Shown: one piece after another, positions 43,085 through 51,719 of the stretch | Position numbering within the stretch: the first letter of the stretch is position 1 | Layout of the letters: each line of letters begins with the position of its first letter | Made by a program: the position numbers and the translations under genes | The notes under the pieces: model-generated | Databases searched by the model: none | The model's input: only the letters and a program-made list of their open reading frames with translations | Told to the model about the DNA's origin: nothing | NCBI RefSeq assembly: GCF_000177195.2 | Contig: NC_015953.1 | Location: 1,302,001 to 1,366,000 of the forward strand | Reading direction: 5' to 3' | DNA from: Streptomyces sp. SirexAA-E | GTDB taxonomy: Bacteria; Actinomycetota; Actinomycetes; Streptomycetales; Streptomycetaceae | Length of the DNA: 64,000 nucleotides

Positions 43085-44107
43085 TCACGCGTCCCAGAGC
43101 GCCCCCAGGGACAGCAGATCGCTGCGGTACTCGATGCGCTCGGCCCACTCCTGGGGCCAGGCCGCCGCCCCCAGATGGGCCCCGGCCAGCGCCCCCGTCA
43201 GGCAGCTCAGCGAGTCGGAGTCGCCCCGGGTGCAGGCGGCCCGGCGCAGAGCGGTGACGGGATCCCCGGGGAAGAGCAGGAAGCAGTGCAGGGCCGTGGC
43301 GATGGCCTCCTCCGCGATCCAGCCGTCCCCCGTCCGCTCGCAGGGATCGGTCTCCGGGGACGGGTGGCGCAGGGCCTCCTGGACGGTGTCCAGGGCCGTC
43401 AGGCACTCGTCCCAGCCGCGCCGGATGTACGCCTCGGGCGAGGGGTCGCCCGCGTACCGCCAGAGATCGCCGAGCCAGCGGTGCGGGTAGCGGTCGCCGT
43501 TCTCGTAGGCGTAGCTGCGCAACCGGCCGATCAGGCCCATCGGTTCGGCGCCCCGGGCGAGCAGGAACACCGCCCGCGCGGTGAGGTCGGAGGCGGCCAG
43601 GGCGGTGGGATGGCCGTGGGTGAGGGCGGCCTGGAGCTGGGCGGCGCCGGAGCGCTGCTCCTCGCTGAGGCCGGGGACGAGCCCGACGGGGGCGACGCGC
43701 ATGTTGGCACCGCAGCCCTTGGACCCGATCTGGCTGGCCTCCTGCCAGGGCCGGTCGCCCGCCAGCAGCCCGCACGCCGTCATGCAGGTACGGCCGGGAG
43801 CACGGTTGTTCTCCGGCGAGCGCGACCAGTCGACGAATTCCTCGCGCAGGGGCGCGACCAGCCGCTCCGGTGTGAGCAGTCCCTCGTCCACAGCCGTGCG
43901 GATGGCGCGCCCCAGGGCGAGCGTCATCTGCGTGTCGTCGGTGACGAACGCCGGCTCGGGGAGCTGCATCTGCCGCCAAGGCCCGCACTTGGCGAGGATG
44001 GAGGGGACGTCGTTGAACTCCGTGGGAAAGCCCAGCGCGTCGCCGAGCGCGAGCCCGGTCAGCGTGCCGGTGGCCGCGAGCGGGGTGGATGTCCTTGTCG
44101 GGATCAT
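43085..44107 (-). CDS. ADP-ribosylglycohydrolase family protein
   Basis: This 340-residue protein has the ARH/DraG fold. It shows GLALGDALGFPTEF near the N-terminus, TDDTQMTLALG with metal-binding Thr/Asp residues, and the C-terminal TRGDSDSLSCLTGALAGAHLG carrying the second metal aspartates. Members remove ADP-ribose from proteins or cleave related NAD-derived molecules. Its start overlaps the NrtR-type gene as ATGA, a pairing that indicates an NAD or ADP-ribose function. RBS AAGGAC precedes ATG 44107. Confidence 0.9.
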   Translation of the reverse strand: MIPTRTSTPLAATGTLTGLALGDALGFPTEFNDVPSILAKCGPWRQMQLPEPAFVTDDTQMTLALGRAIRTAVDEGLLTPERLVAPLREEFVDWSRSPENNRAPGRTCMTACGLLAGDRPWQEASQIGSKGCGANMRVAPVGLVPGLSEEQRSGAAQLQAALTHGHPTALAASDLTARAVFLLARGAEPMGLIGRLRSYAYENGDRYPHRWLGDLWRYAGDPSPEAYIRRGWDECLTALDTVQEALRHPSPETDPCERTGDGWIAEEAIATALHCFLLFPGDPVTALRRAACTRGDSDSLSCLTGALAGAHLGAAAWPQEWAERIEYRSDLLSLGALWDA

Positions 44108-44847
44108 GGTGTCCGTCCTTCCCGGCGTCCTTCCGGGCGCAGGAGTGGTGGGTGCAGGGCGGTGGCGGCACCCGCCCGGTAGAGGGCGGCGGGTTTGCCC
44201 CGTCCGCCGGTACGGCGTGGCGGTCCCTCCGCGGCCTGGACGAAGCCGGGCGTGGTGAGGACCTTGCGCCGGAAGTTGGGGCGGTCGAGCTCGACGCCCC
44301 AGACGGTCTCGTAGACCTGCTGGAGGTCGCCGAGGGTGAACTCGGCGGGGCAGAAGGCGGTCGCCAGGCAGGTGTACTCGAGCCGGGCGCCGATCCGGTC
44401 GTGCGCGTCGGACAGGATGCGGTCGTGGTCGAAGGCGAGGGGGCCGGTGCGGCCCGTCTCCCACCACCGGGCGCGCGCCGCGTCCCCGCCGCCCCGTGGT
44501 TCGGGCAGGTCGGGGACGAGCGCGGCGTACGCGACGGAGACGACCCGCATCCGGGGATCGCGGTCCGGATCGCTGTAGGTGCGCAGTTGTTCGAGGTGGA
44601 AGGCGCGGGAGGATCTCCGGGTGAGGCCGGTCTCCTCGGCGAGTTCGCGCCGGGCGGCCTCCTCCGCGGATTCGCGGGGCAGCACGAATCCGCCGGGCAG
44701 CGCCCAGTGGCCTTCGTAGGGGGCCTCACCCCGTTCCACGAGCAGGACGTGCAACCGGCCTTCGCGGACGGTGAAGACGGCGAGGTCGACGGTGACGGCG
44801 AAGGGGACGAAGGCGTGGGGGTCGTACCCCTCGGGGGCGGTGCTCAT
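44104..44847 (-). CDS. nrtR: NrtR-type Nudix regulator of NAD metabolism
   Basis: This 247-residue protein has an N-terminal Nudix domain with an intact Nudix box (53-75, RELAEETGL) and a C-terminal winged-helix region (FTLGDLQQVYETVWGVELDRPNFRRKVL). This combination defines NrtR, a repressor of NAD biosynthesis and salvage genes that responds to ADP-ribose. Many NrtR proteins have lost the catalytic Nudix residues; here they remain, so hydrolysis may also occur. It is coupled to the ADP-ribosylglycohydrolase gene and to an upstream small gene by ATGA overlaps. A palindrome over the unit's promoter could be its operator. Confidence 0.87.
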   Translation of the reverse strand: MSTAPEGYDPHAFVPFAVTVDLAVFTVREGRLHVLLVERGEAPYEGHWALPGGFVLPRESAEEAARRELAEETGLTRRSSRAFHLEQLRTYSDPDRDPRMRVVSVAYAALVPDLPEPRGGGDAARARWWETGRTGPLAFDHDRILSDAHDRIGARLEYTCLATAFCPAEFTLGDLQQVYETVWGVELDRPNFRRKVLTTPGFVQAAEGPPRRTGGRGKPAALYRAGAATALHPPLLRPEGRREGRTP

Positions 44848-45266
44848 GGTGTCTCCGGGAGGGGCGCGGTGAGGTGCCGGCCGTGGGCGAGGGGCGCGTC
44901 CACGGAGGCGACGGCGACGGCCGAACGAAGGCGGTGCGCTCCGGCGATGCCCGCGAACGGGCTCCCGGTACGGATGAGTTCGGCATGGAAACGGCCCGTC
45001 GTCCAGGGCCGCGGCTCCTGACCGTCGCGCAGTCCGTCGTCCTCGGAGGGCGCACCTGTGAAGGCGAGGGCCCCCACCGCCCCCGCCGTGACCGGCCGGG
45101 CCCGTCCGGTGCGCGTCCTCGTGCGCACCGGCAGGACGGATGCACCTGGTCCACCCCCGTGGGTCCAGGTCCACCGGCCGAACACGGCGAGGTCGGTGAG
45201 GACGATCCGCGGGACGGTCGCCAGGGGCCGCCGCCGCAGGGGACCGACGACGTCCGCGAGTGCCAC
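44844..45266 (-). CDS. Hypothetical first gene of the nrtR unit
   Basis: This possible 140-residue protein is not recognised. It starts at GTG 45266 after a strong AAGGGAGGGGG site and ends overlapping the nrtR start as ATGA. Both features support real translation. The sequence (ADVVGPLRRRPLATVPRIVL, then TDLAVFGRWTWTH) looks protein-like at the N-terminus, but the middle and C-terminus are low-complexity. It may be a degenerate or fast-evolving gene. Confidence 0.5.
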   Translation of the reverse strand: MALADVVGPLRRRPLATVPRIVLTDLAVFGRWTWTHGGGPGASVLPVRTRTRTGRARPVTAGAVGALAFTGAPSEDDGLRDGQEPRPWTTGRFHAELIRTGSPFAGIAGAHRLRSAVAVASVDAPLAHGRHLTAPLPETP

Positions 45267-45282
45267 GCCGCCCCCTCCCTTA

Positions 45283-45299
45283 ATGGTCACCCTGACTAT
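45283..45299 (-). promoter_or_regulatory. Palindrome over a -10 element, candidate NrtR operator
   Basis: On the minus strand ATAGTCA-GGG-TGACCAT (one arm mismatch) overlaps a TATAGT -10-like hexamer (45295-45300), 17 bp upstream of the GTG of the first gene of the nrtR unit. The location is ideal for autorepression. Confidence 0.5.
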
Positions 45300-45323
45300 A
45301 AAGAAGGAACGGCCACGGCGAAA

Positions 45324-45376
45324 GGCCCGCGGCCGGTTCTCCGTCCGAAGAAAAGAACGGGAACCGGCCGCGGGCC
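45324..45376 (-). terminator. Terminator after rluB
   Basis: A perfect 16-bp stem (45324-45339 with 45361-45376, 21-nt loop) lies 17 bases beyond the rluB stop and separates it from the nrtR unit promoter. Confidence 0.75.
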
Positions 45377-45393
45377 GTCGGGGTACCGGGTGG

Positions 45394-46542
45394 TTACAGG
45401 CCGACCTCGCGCATCAGCATGCCCACCTCGGTGTTGGTCAGCCGGCGCAGCCAGCCGGACTTCTGGTCGCCCAGCGGGATCGGACCGAAGGACGTACGCA
45501 CCAGGCGCTCGACCGGGAAGCCGGCCTCGGCCAGCATCCGGCGGACGATGTGCTTGCGGCCCTCGTGGAGGGTCACCTCGACCAGGTAGTTCTTCCCGGT
45601 GTTCTCGACGACCCGGAAGTGGTCGGCGCGGGCGTATCCGTCCTCCAGCTGGATGCCGTCCTTGAGCCGCTTGCCGAGGTCGCGCGGGAGCGGTCCCTGG
45701 ATGGCGGCCAGGTAGGTCTTCTTCACCCCGTACCTGGGGTGCGTCAGCCGGTGGGCCAGCTCACCGTGGTTGGTGAGCAGGATGATGCCCTCTGTCTCGG
45801 TGTCCAGCCGGCCGACGTGGAAGAGCCGCGTCTCACGGTTGGTGACGTAGTCGCCGAGGTTCTGGCGGCCGTCCGGGTCCCCCATGGTGGAGACGACCCC
45901 GGCGGGCTTGTTCAGGGCGAAGAAGAGGTACGACTGGGTCGCCACGGTCAGGCCGTCGACCTTGATCTCGTCCTTCTGCGGGTCCACCCGCTTGCCCTGC
46001 TCCAGGACGATCTCGCCGTTGACCTCGACGCGGGCCTGCTCGATCAGTTCCTCGCACGCCCGGCGCGAGCCCATGCCGGCCCGGGCGAGGATCTTCTGCA
46101 GCCGCTCGCCCTCCTGCTCGGCGCCCGGGTTGGTCCGGGGCGTCCGGATCTCCGGCTTGTCGGCGTACCGGTCGCGGTTGCGCTGCTCGATCTTGGCGTC
46201 GAGCTCGCGCGGCCGGGCGGGCGCGCCCTGACGACGGCCGCCCTTGCTCACGTTCTGTGCGGACTTCGGGCCGCCCTTGGCGCCACCGCGCGCGGCCGTG
46301 CCACGGCCCTTGCGGGGACCGCTGCCCGGCTCGTCGGCGCCCACGTCGTAGCGGCGCTCCTCGGGACGGGGCTTACGGGGCCGCTGCTCCCGCTTGTCGT
46401 CGCGGCCTCCCGCGCCGCTCGCGCCCTGGGTGCCTCCCGCGGCCTTCGGCCGGAAGGAGCCGCCCGAGCCGCTCCGGGGATTCCGGTTGCCGCCGCTCTT
46501 GCCGCCGCCGCCGCTTCCGCTGTTCCTGCCACTGCTTCGCAT
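45394..46542 (-). CDS. rluB: 23S rRNA pseudouridine synthase RluB type
   Basis: This 382-residue protein has a long basic Gly/Ser/Arg/Pro-rich N-terminal extension (about 130 residues), then an S4 RNA-binding domain (RLQKILARAGMGSRRACEELIEQ). The RsuA/RluB catalytic domain shows NKPAGVVSTMGDP and HVGRLDTETEGIILLTN, with the catalytic Asp, and RKHIVRRML. It converts uridine to pseudouridine in 23S rRNA. ATG at 46542 overlaps the scpB stop (TGATG). The scpA-scpB-rluB order is widespread. Confidence 0.94.
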   Translation of the reverse strand: MRSSGRNSGSGGGGKSGGNRNPRSGSGGSFRPKAAGGTQGASGAGGRDDKREQRPRKPRPEERRYDVGADEPGSGPRKGRGTAARGGAKGGPKSAQNVSKGGRRQGAPARPRELDAKIEQRNRDRYADKPEIRTPRTNPGAEQEGERLQKILARAGMGSRRACEELIEQARVEVNGEIVLEQGKRVDPQKDEIKVDGLTVATQSYLFFALNKPAGVVSTMGDPDGRQNLGDYVTNRETRLFHVGRLDTETEGIILLTNHGELAHRLTHPRYGVKKTYLAAIQGPLPRDLGKRLKDGIQLEDGYARADHFRVVENTGKNYLVEVTLHEGRKHIVRRMLAEAGFPVERLVRTSFGPIPLGDQKSGWLRRLTNTEVGMLMREVGL

Positions 46543-47192
46543 CAAAATTCCGTCTTGTCGTCTGCGTGAGTTTCCGGGGTGTCCGGTGCGTCCGGATCGA
46601 ACGACGGCACACCCTCTGGCGTCTCAGCCTCGATCGCGTCCGCCTCCGGAAGGAAGGGCGCGAGTTCCGGGAGCTCGTCCAGGCCACGCAGGCCCATGCG
46701 CTCCAGAAAGTAATTCGTCGTCCTGTACAGGATCGCACCTGTTTCGGGTTCCGCGCCCGCCTCCTCCACCAGACCCCTCTGCAGGAGGGTCCGCATGACG
46801 CCGTCGCAGTTCACCCCGCGCACCGCGGAGACCCTGGACCGGCTCACCGGCTGTCGGTAGGCGACCACGGCGAGTGTCTCCAGCGCGGCCTGGGTGAGCC
46901 GGGCGTGCTGGCCGTCCAGGACGAAGCCCTCCACGGCCTCGGCGTACGCGGGGCGGGTGTAGAAGCGCCAGCCGCCCGCGACGAGCCGCAGGTCGAAGCC
47001 GCGGCCCTGGACGGTGTACTCGTCGGCCAGCTCCCGCAGCGCGTCCGCGACCGCCCGGCGGGGCCGCCGCAGGACCTTGGCGAGGTGCTCCTCGGTGGCG
47101 GGCTCGTCGACGACCATGAGGACGGCCTCCAGCGCCGGCCTGAGGTCGAGCCCGGCGACCCCGGTCCCGGGCCCGTCGTCGTCTGCGTTCAT
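46542..47192 (-). CDS. scpB: Segregation and condensation protein ScpB
   Basis: This 216-residue protein has tandem winged-helix domains typical of ScpB: ALEAVLMVVDEPATEEHLAKVL, then LTQAALETLAVVAYRQPVSRSRVSAVRGVNCD and LLQRGLVEEAG, TNYFLERMGL. It binds ScpA and SMC to form the condensin complex that organises the chromosome. ATG at 47192 overlaps the scpA stop as ATGA. The acidic Asp/Glu-rich tail is usual for actinobacterial ScpB. Confidence 0.96.
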   Translation of the reverse strand: MNADDDGPGTGVAGLDLRPALEAVLMVVDEPATEEHLAKVLRRPRRAVADALRELADEYTVQGRGFDLRLVAGGWRFYTRPAYAEAVEGFVLDGQHARLTQAALETLAVVAYRQPVSRSRVSAVRGVNCDGVMRTLLQRGLVEEAGAEPETGAILYRTTNYFLERMGLRGLDELPELAPFLPEADAIEAETPEGVPSFDPDAPDTPETHADDKTEF

Positions 47193-48292
47193 TCCCGTAC
47201 CTCCTCCGGCGCCTCGCGCACCTCTTGGTCGAACTCGTCGGTCACGACCGGCTCGGCCCCCTCGGCGCCCGCCCAGCGCACCAGGAGCTCGCCGAGCGCC
47301 TCCTCCTGGTCGAGGGCGACGGCCTTCTCCCGGTAGAGCTCCAGCAGCGCCAGGAAGCGCGCGACGACCGTGAGGGTGTCCGGCGCGTCCTCGGTGAGTA
47401 CCCGGAAACTGATCTCCCCCTCGGCCCGCAGCCGCGCCACGACGACCTCGGCCTGCTCGCGGACGCTGACCAGGGGGGCGTGGATGTGGTCGACGTAGAC
47501 CTGCGGCTTGGCCTTCGGCTGCGTCGCCTTGACCGCGAGCCGGGCGAAACCCTCCGGGCCGATGCTGATCACGACCTCGGGCAGCAGCTCCGCGTGGTGC
47601 GGTTCCAGCCCGACGGTACGGGGATGGCGGCGGGACTCGGAGTCCAGCCGGTCCTGGAAGATCTCGGCGATCCGCTTGTACGCGCGGTACTGGAGCAGCC
47701 GCGCGAAGAGCAGGTCACGCGCCTCCAGGAGGGCGAGGTCCGCCTCGTCCTCCACCTCGGCGGTGGGCAGCAGCCGGGCGGCCTTCAGATCGAGCAGGGT
47801 GGCGGCGACGACCAGGAACTCGGTGGTCTGGTCGAGGTCCCAGTCGGGGCCCATGGCGCGGATGTGGGCCATGAACTCGTCGGTGACCTTGGAGAGGGCG
47901 ACCTCGGTCACGTCGAGCTTGTGCTTGGAGATCAGCTGGAGCAGGAGGTCGAAGGGGCCCTCGAAATTGACCAGCCGCACGGTGAAGCGCCGCTCGTCGC
48001 CTCCTCCCCCGTCCCCAGGGACAGCGGGTGCGGGGCGGGCGGCCTCGTCCTGCGGGGCGGCCGCGGCCTCCGGGACGGGAACGGCCTCCGGGGGCGTCCG
48101 GTCCACCGTGCGGACCGCGCCCGGCGCGTCGGACGGGGCGGTACCGGCTTCCAGGGTCTCGCCGCTCTGCCGGGCCGGCGCGACGGGCGTGCCCGGCGCC
48201 GGTGCCGTGTCGACCGCCGGCACGGCCCTCGGCTGCGGCCCGCGGCCGAGGGCACGGCGGGCGGGGCGGGGCGGGTCGTCGGCTGTCGGCAT
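47189..48292 (-). CDS. scpA: Segregation and condensation protein ScpA
   Basis: This 367-residue kleisin has a Pro/Ala-rich N-terminal extension of about 100 residues. The ScpA domain follows: FTVRLVNFEGPFDLLLQLIS, HKLDVTEVALSKVTDEFMA, EFLVVAATLLDLKAARLLP, and the C-terminal winged helix TVVARFLALLELYREKAVAL. It closes the SMC ring. The extension is longer than in Bacillus ScpA and looks disordered. It follows the ribbon-helix-helix gene after a 108-bp gap. Confidence 0.95.
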   Translation of the reverse strand: MPTADDPPRPARRALGRGPQPRAVPAVDTAPAPGTPVAPARQSGETLEAGTAPSDAPGAVRTVDRTPPEAVPVPEAAAAPQDEAARPAPAVPGDGGGGDERRFTVRLVNFEGPFDLLLQLISKHKLDVTEVALSKVTDEFMAHIRAMGPDWDLDQTTEFLVVAATLLDLKAARLLPTAEVEDEADLALLEARDLLFARLLQYRAYKRIAEIFQDRLDSESRRHPRTVGLEPHHAELLPEVVISIGPEGFARLAVKATQPKAKPQVYVDHIHAPLVSVREQAEVVVARLRAEGEISFRVLTEDAPDTLTVVARFLALLELYREKAVALDQEEALGELLVRWAGAEGAEPVVTDEFDQEVREAPEEVRE

Positions 48293-48400
48293 GTGCTGGG
48301 GTCCAGGGGTGCGGCGGTGGGTCGGGCGCGGAGGGGCCCGAAGGGCCGGGCCGCCCCGTTCGGCGGCCGTCTCCCCCGCAGGCTACCGGCGCCGCGCCGG

Positions 48401-48976
48401 TCAGCGGCCCCGCAGCCTCCGGACGAGGATGCTCGCGTCGCCCCGCGACTCCAGGTCGGCGAGCACCACGGCGACCGCCTCGCGGACGATACGGCCGCGG
48501 TCGACGGCCAGGCCGTGCTCACCGCGCAGGACGAGCCGCGCGTGTTCGAGGTCCATCAGTTCCTCGGCCGACACGTAGACGGTGATCTTCTCGTCGTGGC
48601 GTTCCCGGCCACTGGGCCGGCGGTTGGCCCCACGCCCGCCTCCGCGTCCGCGCTGCGGCTGGACGGTGGGCGCCGCCTCCTGCTGCGGCGCGCTGCGGGG
48701 CTGCGGCGGGGCGGGATCGGCGCGCCGGTGGGGTGTGCCGCTCCCGGAGCCGGCCGTGGAGTGCTCCTCCCGGGGCGAGCCCGCCGCCGGGCCCCCGGCG
48801 GGCTTCCGCGCCTCGCCCTGGTCCGCCCTGTCCGCCGCCGGGGAGTCGTTCGTCCCGCCCGGGGCGGGCGCCTGCGCCTCGCCGTTCGCCTTGCGTCGCC
48901 GGTCGGCGGGGGAAGAGGCCTGCAGGCCCGTGCCCCCGGTCGTACGGAACAGCTCGTCGGCACCGGGCAGACTCAC
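48401..48976 (-). CDS. Putative ribbon-helix-helix protein encoded between parA and scpA
   Basis: This 191-residue protein has a disordered N-terminal two-thirds (Ala/Pro/Gly/Arg-rich). The compact C-terminal region includes KITVYVSAEELMDLEHARLVL and RGRIVREAVAVVLADLESRG. It looks like a ribbon-helix-helix DNA-binding domain (strand then two helices). GTG at 48976 overlaps the parA stop as GTGA, so the proteins are probably made together. RHH partners of ParA often bind centromere DNA, making this a candidate ParB-like partner. That role is inferred. Confidence 0.72.
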   Translation of the reverse strand: MSLPGADELFRTTGGTGLQASSPADRRRKANGEAQAPAPGGTNDSPAADRADQGEARKPAGGPAAGSPREEHSTAGSGSGTPHRRADPAPPQPRSAPQQEAAPTVQPQRGRGGGRGANRRPSGRERHDEKITVYVSAEELMDLEHARLVLRGEHGLAVDRGRIVREAVAVVLADLESRGDASILVRRLRGR

Positions 48977-50133
48977 TCGGCGTGACACCGGGCGAGCACC
49001 TCCCTGGCGAGCTGGCGATAGGCGGCGGCACCGACCGAGTTGGACGCGTACGTGGTGATGGGCTCACCGGCGACGGTGGTCTCCGGGAAGCGGACCGTAC
49101 GGCCGATGACCGTGTGGTAGACGTGGTTGTCGAAGGCCTCGACGACGCGTGCCAGCACCTCTCGGCTGTGCACGGTGCGGGAGTCGTACATGGTGGCCAG
49201 GATGCCGTCGAGCTCCAGCTCCGGGTTGAGCCGCTCCTGGACCTTCTCGATCGTCTCGGTGAGCAGGGCCACACCGCGCAGCGCGAAGAACTCGCACTCC
49301 AGCGGGACTATCACCTTGTGCGCCGCCGTCAGGGCGTTCACGGTGAGCAGGCCGAGCGAGGGCTGACAGTCGATCACGATGTAGTCGTAGTCGGCCATCA
49401 GCGGCTTGAGGGCGCGCTGCAGCGTCGACTCACGGGCCACCTCGCTCACCAGCTGCACCTCGGCGGCGGAGAGGTCGATGTTGCTCGGGAGCAGGTCCAT
49501 GTTGGGCACGGCGGTCTTCAGCAGGACCTCGTCGGCGGCCATGCCCCGCTCCATGAGCAGGTTGTAGACCGTGAGGTCGAGCTCCATCGGATTGACCCCG
49601 AGGCCGACCGACAGGGCACCCTGCGGGTCGAAGTCGACGAGCAGGACGCGTCGTCCGTACTCCGCGAGTGCCGCGCCCAGGTTGATGGTCGACGTGGTCT
49701 TGCCGACGCCGCCCTTCTGGTTGCACATCGCGATGATCTTGGCGGGACCGTGATCGGTCAGCGGACCGGGGATCGGGAAGTACGGCAGCGGCCGGCCGGT
49801 CGGGCCGATCCGCTCGCGACGCTGGCGAGCGGCGTCGGGCGCGAGGGTGGCCGCGTACTCCGGGTCGGGCTCGTACTCGGCATCGGGGTCGTAGAAGTGC
49901 CCCTCGGGCACTTCGGCGAAGTCGGCGAGGTGGGCGGAATCTCGGCCACTCTCGTTGCCGGCCATGGCGTTCACGTGTAGGCCGTCCATCATCTGGGGGG
50001 CTGTCGTCATGTGCTGGTGGGTGGCGAAGGTGCGGACTGCGACGGAGCCGACAGCTTCGAGCCCGCTCGGGCTCAGACCCCGTACAGGCATCCCTGGTCG
50101 ACCACCCCCGGGAGTAATTGTCGACTCATTCAC
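48973..50133 (-). CDS. parA: ParA family chromosome partitioning ATPase
   Basis: This 386-residue ATPase has a deviant Walker A KGGVGKTT (140-147), LLVDFDPQGALSVGLG and DYIVIDCQPSLGLLTVNAL. A 130-residue N-terminal extension rich in Pro and Asp precedes the core. It differs from the oriC-proximal ParA by lying beside scpA. Family members bind DNA non-specifically and move or anchor cargo through ATP cycling. GTG at 50133 has AAGGAGG upstream, at slightly long spacing. Confidence 0.92.
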   Translation of the reverse strand: MNESTITPGGGRPGMPVRGLSPSGLEAVGSVAVRTFATHQHMTTAPQMMDGLHVNAMAGNESGRDSAHLADFAEVPEGHFYDPDAEYEPDPEYAATLAPDAARQRRERIGPTGRPLPYFPIPGPLTDHGPAKIIAMCNQKGGVGKTTSTINLGAALAEYGRRVLLVDFDPQGALSVGLGVNPMELDLTVYNLLMERGMAADEVLLKTAVPNMDLLPSNIDLSAAEVQLVSEVARESTLQRALKPLMADYDYIVIDCQPSLGLLTVNALTAAHKVIVPLECEFFALRGVALLTETIEKVQERLNPELELDGILATMYDSRTVHSREVLARVVEAFDNHVYHTVIGRTVRFPETTVAGEPITTYASNSVGAAAYRQLAREVLARCHAE

Positions 50134-50460
50134 AAGTCGTCTTACCTCCTTGGATGGGACCAGGAAACTTATCGATAGGTCAGCGTGGCACCATGCCGAC
50201 GATTGGCGACTCTATGGCGTGTCACCGGTTCGCAGCAACACAATCCGCCGGACCCGGCCCGATGTGTCGGCAATCGAACACCCTCCTGTCAAGAGTGCAC
50301 GGCGCCCGGCGTGCACCATTCGCCGGGGTGCAAAAAGGGTAGAGGGTTACGTCTCCGGCGAGTTGGCGGGGGGCGCGTCAGCGGCCCGGCGCACGTCCGG
50401 CCGGACCTCGCGGTGCAAGGTCCGGCCGGGCGCATGAGGTTGACGGAGGGTGTTGACCAC
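50134..50460. other. parA-ald intergenic region
   Basis: This stretch contains the parA promoter and, at its 3' end, the ald terminator. It is somewhat less GC-rich than the surroundings near 50150-50290, and no gene is seen. Confidence 0.4.
50397..50429 (-). terminator. Terminator after ald
   Basis: A perfect 12-bp stem (50397-50408 with 50418-50429, 9-nt loop) begins 32 bases beyond the ald stop codon. Confidence 0.7.
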
Positions 50461-51585
50461 TCAGCCGAGAAGCGTGTCCAGTTCGACGTGGTCGAGCCCG
50501 TGCGCCTCCGCCACCTCGCGGTAAACCACTTGACCGTCGTGGGTGTTGAGCCCCTTGGCCAGTGCGGCGTCGCGGCGCAGCGCCTCGGCCCAGCCGCGGT
50601 TGGCGAGCTCCAGGATGTAGGGCAGCGTGGCGTTGGTGAGCGCGTAGGTCGAGGTGTTGGGCACCGCGCCCGGCATGTTCGCGACGCAGTAGAAGACCGA
50701 GTCGTGGACCGTGAAGGTCGGGTCTGCGTGGGTGGTCGGGTGGGAGTCCTCGAAGCAGCCGCCCTGGTCGATCGCGATGTCGACAAGAACACTTCCGGGC
50801 TTCATCCGGGCGACCAGTTCGTTGGTGACCAGCTTCGGCGCCTTCGCCCCGGGGATCAGCACGGCTCCCACCACGAGGTCGGCCTCGACGACGGCCTTCT
50901 CCAGTTCGAGGGCGTTGGAGACGACGGTGCGGACCCTGGTGCCGAAGATCCGGTCGGCCTCACGCAGCTTGTTGATGTCCTTGTCGAGCAGCGTGACGTG
51001 GAAGCCGAGCCCGACGGCGATCTGCGTGGCGTTCCAGCCGGAGACGCCGCCGCCGATGACGACCGCACGGGCCGAGCCGGTGCCGGGGACACCGCCGGGG
51101 AGCACACCGCGCCCGCCGACCGAGCGCATCAGGTGGTACGCGCCGACCTGCGGGGCGAGCCGGCCCGCGACCTCGGACATCGGGGCGAGCAGCGGCAGCG
51201 CGCGGTTCGCGGTCTCGACCGTCTCGTAGGCGATGGCGGTCGTACCCGACTCCAGCAGGGCGTCGGTGCAGGCGCGGGACGCGGCGAGGTGCAGGTAGGT
51301 GAAGAGCGTCTGGCCCTTGCGGAGGCGGTGGTACTCCTCGGCGACCGGCTCCTTGACCTTGAGCAGCAGGTCGGCGGCGGCCCAGACCTCGTCGGCGGTG
51401 GCCAGGATCCGCGCGCCGGCGGCGAGGTACTCCTCGTCCGGAATGGAGGAGCCCTCGCCCGCGTGCCGCTCGACGAGGACCTGGTGGCCGTGACGGACGA
51501 GTTCATGCACTCCGGCGGGTGTGATCGCCACCCGGAACTCGTTGTTCTTGACTTCGCGGGGGATGCCGACCTTCACGTCGATCAC
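50461..51585 (-). CDS. ald: Alanine dehydrogenase
   Basis: This 374-residue enzyme matches the alanine dehydrogenase family. It has [22 protein letters not shown] at the N-terminus, [11 protein letters not shown] with catalytic Lys, YLHLAAS with active-site His, the NAD-binding [12 protein letters not shown], and a C-terminal catalytic-domain segment ([20 protein letters not shown]). It interconverts L-alanine and pyruvate with NAD. GTG at 51585 gives the usual length; a GTG three codons later (51576) is possible. It is monocistronic, with its own terminator. Confidence 0.96.
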   Translation of the reverse strand: MIDVKVGIPREVKNNEFRVAITPAGVHELVRHGHQVLVERHAGEGSSIPDEEYLAAGARILATADEVWAAADLLLKVKEPVAEEYHRLRKGQTLFTYLHLAASRACTDALLESGTTAIAYETVETANRALPLLAPMSEVAGRLAPQVGAYHLMRSVGGRGVLPGGVPGTGSARAVVIGGGVSGWNATQIAVGLGFHVTLLDKDINKLREADRIFGTRVRTVVSNALELEKAVVEADLVVGAVLIPGAKAPKLVTNELVARMKPGSVLVDIAIDQGGCFEDSHPTTHADPTFTVHDSVFYCVANMPGAVPNTSTYALTNATLPYILELANRGWAEALRRDAALAKGLNTHDGQVVYREVAEAHGLDHVELDTLLG

Positions 51586-51719
51586 GGTCCTTGGCTCGAA
51601 GGTAGCTCGGACATGACGGGAGGTACCCGCATGAACCCAGCATAGGGGGAAGCACCGCAGGGATACGCGGCGCAACCATCATTAATGAAGGGCTTCCCGC
51701 TGTCTAGCCTTACAAAGCA

